DNA of 64,000 nucleotides from Siniperca chuatsi (Eukaryota > Chordata > Actinopteri > Centrarchiformes > Sinipercidae), in contig NC_058045.1 of NCBI RefSeq assembly GCF_020085105.1, forward strand, positions 13,799,833-13,863,832. The letters run 5' to 3'. The position numbers and the translations under genes are program-made. This document shows positions 37,602 through 50,400 of the stretch, piece after piece. How positions within the stretch are numbered: the stretch's first letter is position 1; each line of letters begins with the position of its first letter. The notes under the pieces were generated by a model. The model was given only the letters and a program-made list of their open reading frames with translations. It was not told the origin of the DNA and did no database searches.

Positions 37602-38477
37602 TACAACAGCACATACACCTCTAATCTACATGAATCTGTCAGAGGTTTGAGGAGGAAGTGACACATGATGCTCCAAAATCTGATGCTCCAAATTAACAAA
37701 AAGAGAGTATTTATGTTCCACATAAACAAAAAAAGCAAAGAAATCTTACTTGGACTGAGAAATGACTTAGGTAGGATGTATGAAAAAAGCCAAATTATTA
37801 TCACTCACACATTTGCACTAATAAAATGTCTGCCTGGCATGTACTTTGAAATGCTGAAGAACAAAATAGCAGCTAGCTTTGCAAGCATCTTGGCTTTTGT
37901 AATCTTGGCTGATTATTTGAATACAGTTTTCTTTACTAAAGTGTAAACAGTCAAATGCTCTGATAGAAAAATGATCTGGGCTGTGATTTAATGCCCAGAG
38001 AACAGACATGCTCAAGCAATCTGAAATTCTGATGCTGAATTTATTAAAGGTCAAATTTCAGACTTATTTATTTGTTTTCTTAGGATTAAAGTGCCACAGC
38101 TGGTAACAAGTACAGATAAGAGTGTTTTCACTTTCCCAAGTTCAATGGGAAAATCACATTTTGAAATAGTTCATATGTAACACAATTTGGCTTTGGGGGT
38201 CTGGCACAACAAAATGTTCTTTAAAACACACATTCCTCTTGGAAGCGTTTCAGTTGTAATTATATCATGAAGGTGCAGGAGAGATCAATAGTACCCATGT
38301 GCAGATTTGTGTTATCCAGCATACATACTGTAAAGGGCTGTTTGACCTCAACACTGAGGATCTCCCATTCTTCAGACACAAAAAAGGGCATTGGAGGGCT
38401 GCTAGCAGGAAGCAAAGGTGGCATGACTGGGTGTTGAATGGACAGGCATGAAGCGTGTGTCTGCTTGTGTTGCGTCG

Positions 38478-41400
38478 TTAAGCTGGTCCATTAGCAGAGG
38501 GATCTGTCTCTCTGTAAGGTAAACAAAAATAAGCAATAATAAAAACATTACAAAATTCTGAACATTATGAAAATGACAGAAAGGAAAATTCAGACAAGTT
38601 TGGTTTTATCTGCCAAGGTTTTGAGATATCTGCCACTGAGACTTACAGACAGAAAAATTACAGTTGAAGAAATCAGTAACATCTCTTTTAAAGAGAGAAA
38701 AAAGACCCGTTTGTGAGGATAATCCACAGACCACTGGCAACTTTTTCTTAGCTTCAATAGACAGTTCTCCATTAAAACAGCTGATTTATCTCCCTTGATG
38801 CCCCACCAGGGATTTAAAGCATTGGTCTTACTTTATTAACTTGTTATAATGGACATTATGGGCACACTAATTTCAGTTTCATTTCAAAAATAAGTTTTTC
38901 TCAATACATTAAGATAACTATGACAATAAAACACTGAAACATTCCTTTAAACAATATTCATTAGTTCATTTGTGGTTGTCATACACACAAATGTACAGCA
39001 TTTCGCAAAGGTTGTTACCCAAGTTTTAAGACCACTCAGTGTTTATAGCAATACATTTTGACTTGTCATTTCAGGAAAAGCACAGGTGTAACTAATGAAA
39101 GTACAGACGGCTTCACTCCTTTTGTACCAGTAGACCATACTGGTACAAATGCAATTCAATTTTAATATCGCAGAAAACACTTTGTCTTGGAGTCATGTAA
39201 TATGGCTCATTCTTGGGAGGTGCTTTAACCAGGGATTTGAAGCATCTGTTTTGTGTGATGATCTCACCCGACTTTATTCAACTGTATACACACACAAACA
39301 CACACACACTTACTGTGTGACAGAAGCGGACTGGGTAGCTGGGCTGGCGGTAGCTGGGCTGGGACAGTCTCCATGTTTCTTTCCCTTCTTGCTTTCTTTC
39401 TCCTTGCCTTTCCCTTTGTCTTTGATGGAGAGTCCCTCCACTGGCACCTTATCTGCTTCACTGCATAAAACAAATAAAGCTGTAACAAACTAGAAGGAGA
39501 GCCAGGGGTTGTCACCTGAACTCATATCGTAAAAAAACAAACTGCAGACGCTACTTTCTGCTATTAGTTGAACTTCACCAGTTGTCTGCTTTCAGCTGTA
39601 CGCACTGGGCATGGTAATGGCCAGTGCTTCCAATAGCTGGCTGTGACTGACCAAAATCAAAGTGAGTTGGGTACACAGTTGCTAAGGCTTGTGCTAAGGT
39701 AGTTACTCTCAAATTACAAGAACAATCTATTTAATTGAAACATGCTCGTAGGTGCACTGTTTGTTAGTAACTTATATGTATTGATTTGTTAGAATGTTGA
39801 TATGTTGGACTGGTAGCAACTGCTGTTCATGGCATGCTATCTGACATACTGTTAGTAGAGTGGGTCCTCTGAAAGAAAACAAATCATATCAAGTTGAGTT
39901 CTATCAATGTTATGACTGAGACAAGAATTATCTCTATTATATAACCACATTAAGTGGTCATATACTGCTCTCATCTTTTGGTGTAATTGCATAAGATAAC
40001 AAACCACCATTTGATTTCTAATGATGATGCTGAGTAGAGTGTTTCATGCCGCGAGTTGTCATTGAGACCTGTGGTGTTTGACAATTACATGGTCATGTTG
40101 AGAATATGGGATAAGCCTGGCATAGGGACAGAGGTTCACAAGTCACTAGTTGTGGGTTAGTATATTTTTGTGATGAATTAGGCTTGTCCTGAATTACGGC
40201 ACAAGAGATTGTTACATCACATCTTGTTAAATGCAACAAGCAAACAAAAACATGTGGCACATCTATTCTTATGCTGGCCTTTAAAATCCTTCATACAACT
40301 TCAGGAAAACATTCCATACTCCAGAGCAGAGGACCTCAAGCACAACATACCGTCTGACTGCTGGTCTGAATACTCTGGAGTCAAGGGCAGATGAGAAAGG
40401 AGGGGACAGACAGGAGGAGGGCAAAATCAGAAGAAAAACAGAGAAGGTGGAAGTAAAATTGTGTGGGAAAAAGTTTGGAGGGGAAAGGAAAGGAAGGGCT
40501 CTATAAAAGTATTTGAAAGTATAATAGGAGAGGGGGAAACACTACACCAATCGAGACACAGCAGCTGCACATCATTTGACTGTGAGCGTGTGTACCTGCT
40601 GAAGACTGCCCTCTCGTTTTTGGTGTCCACGGTGAGCCGAATGGTCTCCTTGCCAGCCCCTGTGGTGATGGTCTCTGTGGTGACCGTCTCACTGGTTGCA
40701 GACTCTGTCTTGCCTTCTTCCTCATCGCTGTCTGAGCTGCTGGAGGAAGAGCTGTCTGATGCCACCAGTGGAGCTTTTCTCGCCACACACACACTCCACA
40801 CACACGCTGCAGAGAGTGAAAGATAGAAGAAATCATCAGACTTTAACATGGATGTGTGCTCATGTCACTGGAGAAGTCAACTCATCACAGAGGTAAAAGA
40901 TTGAGAGGCAGTAGTTAAGATCTGCCAAATGCATGTGACTCTATAAGCCTTACTGTCACTTTTCTTTGGGTTTATCTCAGCAGAGTTCACCAACTAAAAG
41001 ATCCCAGGTTCTAAACCAGAGCAAATAAACTTGTTCCAAAATCGTGACAACTTATCACAATTGATGTGTTTGTACATTTTAATGAAAGAGTAACCATACT
41101 TAGGCCTGTCATGATATTTAGTTATCGACTTATCGTACGATATATGGACATGATCATTTTTGCTGACCTTGATATTGCCCATTGTGTTTACATGCGTGTT
41201 TGTTTACATAAAAATGTCACCAACATTTTAGCCAACATGATGCCAGAATAAAAAGCAGGGTTTTCCCTACCAATATAAGACTTGGGGCGTAGTGCCTAAG
41301 TGGTTTTACACAGCGCCTAAGCTGAATGAACAGAAAAAAACTATGCTGAGACACGTTTTGCTGTCATTTCTGGTCGCGCTGCTTCTCTCCTCTCGTCGTC

Positions 41401-44400
41401 TGCTCTCTGTGTCGGAGTTTCACCGTGGGCGGGGCTCAGGCAGCTCCTCCACACACCCACACACGCACACTCACAAGCCCAAATGGACTTCGTTCAATGC
41501 CGCATTCCACAGCTCCGGTGTGGGAACATTTTGGGTTTAAGCCAAATAGAGAGAGCCCATTAACATGAAAAAGCTGGTATGTCGACTTTGTTTAAAAACA
41601 GTGGCAACGAAAAGTGGCAATACAACTACCTGTTAAGGAATGAATTACTCTCTATACCCCTGTGGCCAATGTTAAAGATTTATTTAAGTGCAATTTTTGT
41701 TAACAGAGCCAGAGAGTCCATTTCATTTCTTGTTTTGGTTATGTGGTTTTATTTATTTAGGATATTTTAATATTTTTTTCACATTCCAATTCCAACGTCT
41801 GCACCACAGAACTGAGACAGCCCTTCTCAAAGTCACTAATGACCTTTTAATGAACGCTAACGCGGGCATGTGTTCAATTCTTGTGCTGCTGGACTTAAGT
41901 GCTGCCATTGACACTATTGATCTCGGCATTCTTCTAGATAGACTGGGGCACTGGGTGGGCATATCTGGCACTGCACTAAACTAGTTCTCATCTTATTTGT
42001 AAATGGTAAATGGACTGTACTTACATAGCGCCTTTCTAGTCTTTCTGACTACTCAAAGCGCTTTAACTACATATGACATTCACCCCATTCACACACATTC
42101 ATACACTGATGGCAGGTGCCAACTGCTCATCAGTGTTGCTAGGCTGCTAGGCTTTAACCAGGACCAAGAGGTATGATCACATCACACCTGTTTTAGCCTC
42201 TTTACATTGGCTCCCTGTTTGTTTTAGGCTTCATTTTTAAGATCTTATTGATTACTTTTAAGGCTCTTCATGGCATGGCTCCAGATTACATTTTAGACCT
42301 TTTAATCCCCTATGAACCTTTATGTAGTTTGAGATCTTCAGGCAGGGGTCTGTCTCTTCCTGAGTCCAGGATGAAAACAAAGGGGGGCAGAGATTTTGCC
42401 ATCAGGGCTCTGGAACAACTTGCCCGAAGAAAATCATCTTCTTCTCTTCTTTCACTTTAATCGGAAAGCATATCCTGATCTTGTATCTGAGCTGTCTGTT
42501 TATTTTATTGGTTTTTATGTATTTTATCATTCACTGTGGTAAATAAAGTTTATTATTATTATATGGAGTTGAATAGGCATTGTATACCAATGATGGAGAT
42601 TGGGGGCATTTTTAGCATTTTGTCTGATTGACAATTGTATTAACGAACATTTACATTTTATATTATCACTCAAATAGCTATGCTGCAGCAACTTACGGTT
42701 CTGGTTTGGTTTGGTGTTGTCTGATCCGCTGAGCTCTGAGTCCACCGGAGAGCTGCATCTGGGGCCTGTTTCAGAGCTGGGGACATAAGTCACACAGATA
42801 AGAAAACCTGCAGAAAACACAGTACAGCCAATAAACTACTGACACACAGCCATTGCAATTTAAGGGTGACTTCGTCCCCATTATAGTGGCTGTCTATGGT
42901 TGCCTGTGCTAAAAAAAAAAAAAATATTGTTTAACTTCAAGCTGTAAATAAATTTCAGATACAGATGCCAACTTGCATTATGTGTCCCAACATTAAATAC
43001 AAATAATTTACTTTTTCTATTGTTTCTTTATTGTTAGTTTTGAAGTGTTTTTTACTCAGAATGTGTCCAAAATTGTCAATGCTGAGAGAATCACCAGTTT
43101 AATTGTATTCTTCAACTTCTAAGTCTAAGGCTGTGTGATATAGGCAAAGTATCATGATATTTATTCTAATGTAATTTATTCTCAATTAATTGTCACCACA
43201 ATTTCTTTACTGAGCCTTTTTTTATTGAGGCTCAATAAAGAACCTCAATGTTTAGTTTTAGAATTACTGAGAGGGTAATGCAAAATTATTATTAGTATAT
43301 ATATTATCACAATAGTTTTATCAAAACTAAGCTTTAAGATGGCTTAACCCTCAAAGACAAAACCCACCAAATACTAATCTTATCCATATGCTTTAAAAAG
43401 TCAGGTAAAGTGGAGTTTTCTCATCTTTTCAGTGGTATCACATGTGCCTCGTTTAGACATTCAGAGGCTCCGTAGTGAACGTTGTTATGTCGTCATGTTC
43501 TGCAGCATTGATTCGGAAGGAAACCCACGTACTTTCTTTTTCTAAGCCAATTGGCAATGGTTGAAGTGCCACCCTCGTGTCCCGATTGGTTCAAAACTTT
43601 AATGTCCAGGCTTACATTTCTCCATGACATCATCTACTCCACCAATCAACGTAGGTGTTGTACTTTTGAACCACCAATCAACAAGTTTTTTGAAAATTTG
43701 AATAAACACAGAGGGAAACTAAGATTTGCACGACAGAGCGCAACCCAAAGCAAAAACAAGATGGCAAAATGACTGTGCACACACACCCAAGTCACTAGGC
43801 GACGTTGCAGTGGAACCATCAGATTCTGATGCAGACAGCTGGTGCAGCGAGGAGGAGTACAGCCAGGGAATCGATCCGTTCGAAGACATCCTTCCTTAGA
43901 GTTTTCTAATTGATGGCCATTTGCCGTAATTTTGTTATAAAGGTCAAGTCAAAAAAATCTGCCGCACACTAACAAAGCTCAAGACCCACTAGATCAGTGT
44001 TCTATTTATTTTCAGTAAAAGACATGGCAAGCAACGTATTGCTTCATCAGACTTGCCCTTTTTGTAGATTGTTATAAGGTTGTTTATTTTAGATGCATTG
44101 CATAACAATTCAGTTGCTGAAGTCTGTGTGTGTGTGTGAATATGAGATAGGATGACAAACCCACTGGAGAAATAAAAGCAATAAAGGAATAAAAAGAAAT
44201 TTGAACACATTTACATCTGTATATTTTCTTCCCTTTTTATTTTAGTCCAGAGGATGACAGGGGGGATGCACTGTCCCCATCAGCATGCCTCCTGCAGACA
44301 TTGAGACTGAAGAATGTGTCCAGGAGGGTCCAGGCTGCCAGCACAGGAGACAGAGGACCACACCATACCCAGAAAGGGGGCAGGGAGAGACAACACCTCA

Positions 44401-47400
44401 TGCCCCAGAGGAGCCAGGAGCTGGGTGGAATGGACCTGAGGTGAAAGACACGGTCCAGGAGCTTCCACACTTTTCCCCCAAAAGAGCCCCTAGATTACAG
44501 AGTTTTGTGGGTGTAACGTACTCTCCTGCACACATTTTCAGACAGTTTTTTGTGACAAAGCTGTCAAGATGATCTGTCACAACACCAATATTAATGCAGA
44601 AAAGGAGCATGCTAAGGGAAAGATGTTTGTTAGGGAAGAGCTGAAGCCTGTCAAATTCCTGATGTATGTGGGCCTTATGATTTATATGGCAAGAGTTAGA
44701 GACTACTGGAGGAAGGGATCACACCTAAGTCCTAATGACCAGAGACAGGTTCATGGCAATTAGCAGAACCATATACATGAGCAACCCAGAACATGACATT
44801 GAGAATGACAGGAAGATTACGATTATCTTCACCGTCTCCACCATAAAACAGACATGCAAGGCATTGTGGCAGCCTAGGAAGCAAATTGCCACTGATGAAA
44901 GAATGGTTGCCACGAAAGCCAAAATTGGACTAAGACAGTACATGAAGGCCAAGCCAACTAAGTGGAGTGTGAAGCTTTTTGTGCTTGCAGACTCTAGCAA
45001 TGAGTATACCAGCAATTGTGCTATTTACACAGGAAATAGGCATTTCATTTCAGGGCAGGGTCTCTCACATGATGTTGTCAGCAGCCTCATGGATGCATCA
45101 TTCTTGGGGAGAAGTTATCATTTGTATGTTAATAACTTCTACACCAGCCCAAACCTTTTCAGTGATTTGTATGCCAAGGGTTTTGTGGCATGTGGTACGT
45201 TCCACAGTTCACGCAGGAATGTACCAAAAACAAACAAACACATGCACTGATATCACAGAACCCCAGGGGCTCAATCTGATGGATCAGAGAGCAGCAACTG
45301 TTGTTTGTGAAATGGATGGACAGGAGAGAAGTGTCTGTGTGCTCTACCATACACCAAGCCTTTGATGGAGATACTGTCACCAGGAGCGTGCATGACAAGG
45401 AAACTAGGAGATGGCAGAAAAAAAAGCATCACAGCACATTGTTGTGTGGTGGACTACAACAAATACTGGTGTGGACCTTTCTGACCAGCTTCTCCGGTAT
45501 TACTCCGTGCACAAGAGGTCCAACAGGTGGTACAGGACACTGCTGTATCACTTCATCGACATAGCTGCAACAGCTATATTTTGTACAGATATGTCTCATC
45601 AGAGTCAGTGCCCATGTCTCACAGCCAGTTCATGGAGACAGCTCCTCTGTCTGCAGAGGTATGTCGAGTCCCAAAAGGCAGTGATGTGCCACCCAGAGGG
45701 GCACAGTGCTTACCTGAGTCACTGGCCTGTGTGGATGAGGAGGAGGAGGAGGGAAGTTCCTCATTTGAGAGATGGAAGTTAGCAGACACTGCAACAAAGG
45801 TGCGGCGGTACTGCGTGCTCTGCAAGAAGCGCTACATTTGGAAGAGTGCGCAATGTGATGTGGCACTGTGTCTTGTGGCCCACAGAAACTGCTTCAGTCA
45901 GTGGCATAGCGGCAGGGAGTCACAAGGCACATAAAACTCAGGACTATCCTGACTGACTGAATCCAGTCTGATTGTAATATAATATAAATACTTTGGATAT
46001 AGTTTGTGAAGATCATTTAGACTATTTGTATTTTGTTGCACATTTGATTGACTGAATTGTGGAGAATCTTACCGATTTAACAATGTGTAGCATTTCCATA
46101 TTGACAAAAGTTTAAACATTTATATTTGTATGCATGATCTAAGCAGCTTATAACTAGCTCAAGCAGGCGACGCGATGGGCTTTAAGAGGTTTTATACATC
46201 CAAAGTACTTCTATAAAAACCAGACCCGGCGTCTAATTGAGACGTTTGTCAAAACGTCTATCCACAACCAGCCAGTAAATGGGACTCTGCGTTTAATTGG
46301 GACTCGGCTTTTAATTTAAGTTTTACAGTAATAACCTTTCTATTTACTCTCTGAACTTTTTTGGAGACATCCATGGTCAGTAAATGAAATATAGGAATAC
46401 ACCTGTTTTTCACTGAAAACGCCTAGGATAATATAATAAATGGCTGTAACTTGCTTAGGAAAGGTTAGATGTAGACAAAAATTAATCTTTCTGTCTGAGT
46501 TCACAGTAAAAAACACATTTTTTTTTTTTAATTCTGGTAAATTCATCCATTCTCAGACAAAGCAAATGTAAAATTGGGACTTTAAATGAACCAGGCTGAA
46601 ACTTAAGGCTCTCCTGAATCAAATGATGTATGGCAATTGATGCTGACTGCTGGAATAGGTTAGAAAAACAAAATAAATACAGGAGAGTCAGACATCCTGA
46701 AAATTGTTCTAGGTCTTTAAGGGTTAAGGCAATTTCTCAAATAAGATCCTCATATTTAGACCACACCCAGACTCACCAACAGAAAGGCTGGAAGTCGGTG
46801 AACTTGGCCCATCCTTTCTCCTCTGCGGCAGCTGGTTGGGAGTCTGGAATGTCCCAGGCTGAAAAGCCCGCTCCTGCTGCAGGAGCCTTTGAGTTCACCT
46901 CCCCAAAGTCTGCTATCCAGCCAGTGCCTAAGTATGAAAAGCACCACACACTCTTCATAAGACACTTGCTCAAAACCTGCTTTAGTCCTCACATATAAGT
47001 TAAAACAATTATGCATTACTATACAATATGACATTTCTCACTCTTTGTTGCCTCGGTTTGGCCCTGGCTTGAGAAAGGATCCAGGGCATCTTTAAGATCC
47101 TCTCCCTCCTCAGAATCTGACTCTGCTGCTCTGTCAGAGGCCTCAGCGCCAGAAGCTGCTGTCCTATCACAAGCTTTACTGGCTACTTGGCTCTTGGATG
47201 ATCGCGACCCACCAAACCTTGAATCAAACAAAATATTTTAGTATGTTTGATTGAGCAAACACAATTAATTCACATACATGTTGAAATAAATCATTCCAAA
47301 ACATAATGTTGAGAGCATCTGTATTTACTGTAGTGTGTCTACCTGTTACGGGACTTAGTTTGTGTTGAAAAGTTGATTTCTTTCTCCTCCCAAATGTCCT

Positions 47401-50400
47401 CTTCATCATCATCGAAGGACTGAATCCTCTCCTTGGAGCAGGCCTCAAACACAGCTGTATTAGCCTGCAAAGGACAGGTGGACAAATGAAATGTGTTACA
47501 TTTAATCAGTGTACATCACTATTCATAATGCTGCATAACAAATGCTAAGATGAAGGCTAAACCTTGAACCTGAATTAATCAATATTTTTGATTTTAGCAT
47601 TGAAACAAATGTAATGTAAAAGGAGGGTAAACCTGTCTGCGGGATGAGTAAGTAGGCAATTGTAAGGTGGTGTTATATGGTGGCTGTGTGTTTGTTAGGT
47701 TGTTTTGATTTTTTCTTTTTGGCCCCTAGTGGCCATAAAATTCGTTGATGCAATGTTAAGAATTAACAAAGACATTTACAGCCCAGAAGCATTACAGAAA
47801 TACAACTTCATAGAACAAATGAGGGAATACATTTGTATGAAGAATCTAAATAAACTCACACTGTCCTGGCCTGCATCAATGTTGATATTGATCTCTGCAA
47901 TTCGGTCAAACGTTGCCCTGCAATAACAGTAGAAATCACTCAACTGACACACAACAACAGTAGTTCACTGTCATACAGAGAGTAATGTAAGTTAATTTAC
48001 CCAATGCTGTCGTCATGATCAGTAAACTCTTCATCATTGAAGCCAAACTGATCCACAAAGTTAGCTGTCATCTGCTGGATCTGGTAGTCTGAAAAGGCCT
48101 AAAAAACACATCACAACTTAAATTAGACTACTATCTCTGATAACAGAAGCCCTCTATATTTTTTGTTTTTGCTCTTATGTATGGGTACCTGCTGTAGAGT
48201 CAGTTCTTTAGGGAAGGGGCTCTCCATATCATCTTCTGAGGAAGGGCACGGGTTTCCACTGCCAACCTGGACAGGGAAAAACCACCACACAATGGCACAT
48301 TTGGAGTTTGAATGTGTGTGTAATTACACACAGCTTTCATATACTGTAGATGAGCATGTGTGTGTGTTCACCAGGTCTATGGTGTTCTTCCTATTGGTCT
48401 CTGACAGGGTCTGGTCCACAAATGTTTCCCAGCGCCCTCTGTAGTCCTCAGGGAGATCTACATCCAAAAACACAACAGTATTAAGAAAACAATATTCAAG
48501 TGGAGTGGGTGAATTCCTTGTTTTATAATCACTTTTTTCCACATAGGAATGTGAGTGCACATCTCCACACACACACACACACACCTGTGATGAGGCTACT
48601 AATCTGTGTATGAACCGGGCCCTTCTCCAGGTTGTGGACTACTGTGTTGGCAATCCTGGTCAGATGTCCCATGTACCCTCTTCTCATGCCACCTTCTGAC
48701 CTGAACACAGAAGTAACACACTTAGGGAACCCCATAGGCTACAGCCTACAGCAAAAACAACATCATGCCTTAATTTCAAAGTTCCTTACTGTATTTTATC
48801 ATTCTCTTCCCAAGCCTCTAGAATCCTCTGGACAAGGTGGCAGTGCTGAAACAACTTGTGAGAGACAAAGATACAGTCAATCAATTGCTTTAATTAAAAA
48901 AGAACCAGTATATCAAATGCCACTTAAGCCTCTTGCTTCAAACACAAGCAGAGACACCTACATGAGTCACCATTAGATTATGTGCAGAGTTTTCAGGGGT
49001 GACTGGAGGTTCAGAAGGGGTTTCAGTCAAAGCTTGCTCTTGTGAAGAATCTTGATGAGGGTTTGATTTTTCCTGGAATCCCAAGCCAGGCTGAAGTCTC
49101 ATTTCATGGGCACAGGGCCGGAGGATGGCAGCAACACAAAGCTCCACTTGGAGGTGCAGGAAGTTGTTCCATGTATACTTGAAGAACAAGTCCTGAAAAA
49201 AAGTCATACATTTTCCAATGGGACATTTAACATCTGCCACTTTCTCAACATTGTACTATGAAAATGCAGCATGTTTGCTCATCTCACCAGAAGCAGGTCC
49301 ATTGTATTGAGTCGGCAGAGTTCCTGTGCTACGACCGTGTGGCTAGCAGAACTGGTATACAGCAGAGAGGCCACTAGTCTGGCTACATGCAGACGTGTGT
49401 TCCCTAATGGTTCCTCCAGCACACCCAGACTAGTCAGCATGGGATTTCGCTAAAAGTGCACAGATAGAAGAATTTGGGAAACAACAGTCAGGTTTAGCAG
49501 AGTGCTTTTAGTGCAAGCACTGTATAGATTATCTAAATGGCAGAGAATCAAACACTGAAGAAAGGGGTTGTTGCACAGCAAAAATGAGAACATGCTTGAC
49601 AAGGTAGCATGTTCTCTCCCTCTGCAAGTGAAAGAGCTTGTCCTTCTGAGTTTTGGTGTGGGACAAGCCCTTTCTTCATGTATTTATCATGTGTACCATG
49701 TTATCACTACAACTGCTAATATTAAGGACCTACAGATGATTATATCTTTGTTTATGTACCTTGGGTGGCTCCAGAAGTAGCTGGTGGAAGTGTATCAGGT
49801 GTGGTTGGATGGCCAACAAAATGCTGCTGTTAACAGTGTAACTTCTCTCAAATCCCTGAGCATCCATTACACCATCCACCCTGTCATAAACACACACCAA
49901 ACACATAAAACAGGAAACGGACAGATAAAATGTTTAATAAATGGTCACACGAGTGAGACGTGACTAGCTTCAACTGGAGACAATTTTAGAAAAATAATAG
50001 AGGCCAGGGGTCAAATGAAAAATGACATTAGCGATCCTTATAAAGTAGACAGTTTTATTTACACACAGTTTGAAATTGCTTTAAAGTCTCACACTCACAC
50101 AGGCCTCCTGATTTCCAGTAATGTGAGAAGAACTTGTATCCCATTGATGATACAGCTCTCAGTACTCTCTCCTGAGAACATATTCTGTAACAACTGCTCC
50201 ACACACTCCTGCCTGCAGAGACACAATGGAGTATGTCATCATCTCCACATCCTGTAAAGAGAGTGCAAACGTGTTTGTGTGTGTGTATCTGTCTGACTTA
50301 CGACTCCAGCACAGTCAGCAAAGGGTCAGGCTGTGAAATCTCTTGGAGCTGATTGGCCTGGTCTCTGCTCAGACGAATGATGTCGCACAAAGTCTGAGAT

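Larger units (their letters stand above)
33762..38477 (-). other. Interval between the MOB2-like start and the ppp6r2 stop; probable long ppp6r2 3' UTR
   Basis: No coding exon is seen. A minus-strand AATAAA (plus-strand TTTATT near 34838) could end the ppp6r2 transcript, which would make its 3' UTR about 3.6 kb and place two mobile elements (35037, 36482) inside it. Simple repeats are a poly(A) run at 34946-34972, (AC)n at 35661-35683, (TG)n at 37446-37470 and (AC)n at 37560-37597. The 3' UTR extent is inference. Confidence 0.35.

Noticed and set aside
38425-38511. Alternative longer C-terminus of ppp6r2 (frame reading [16 protein letters not shown])
   Set aside because: Only the other frame joins the previous exon in phase and gives the NGPA ending expected from the human NGPV ending.
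43551-43772. 73-codon plus-strand frame upstream of the piggyBac relic as its first exon
   Set aside because: It has no piggyBac-like residues and no evident splice link; it remains unexplained sequence.
47705-47926. Plus-strand frame overlapping ppp6r2 exon 47860-47917
   Set aside because: It is a shadow of a conserved exon on the other strand.
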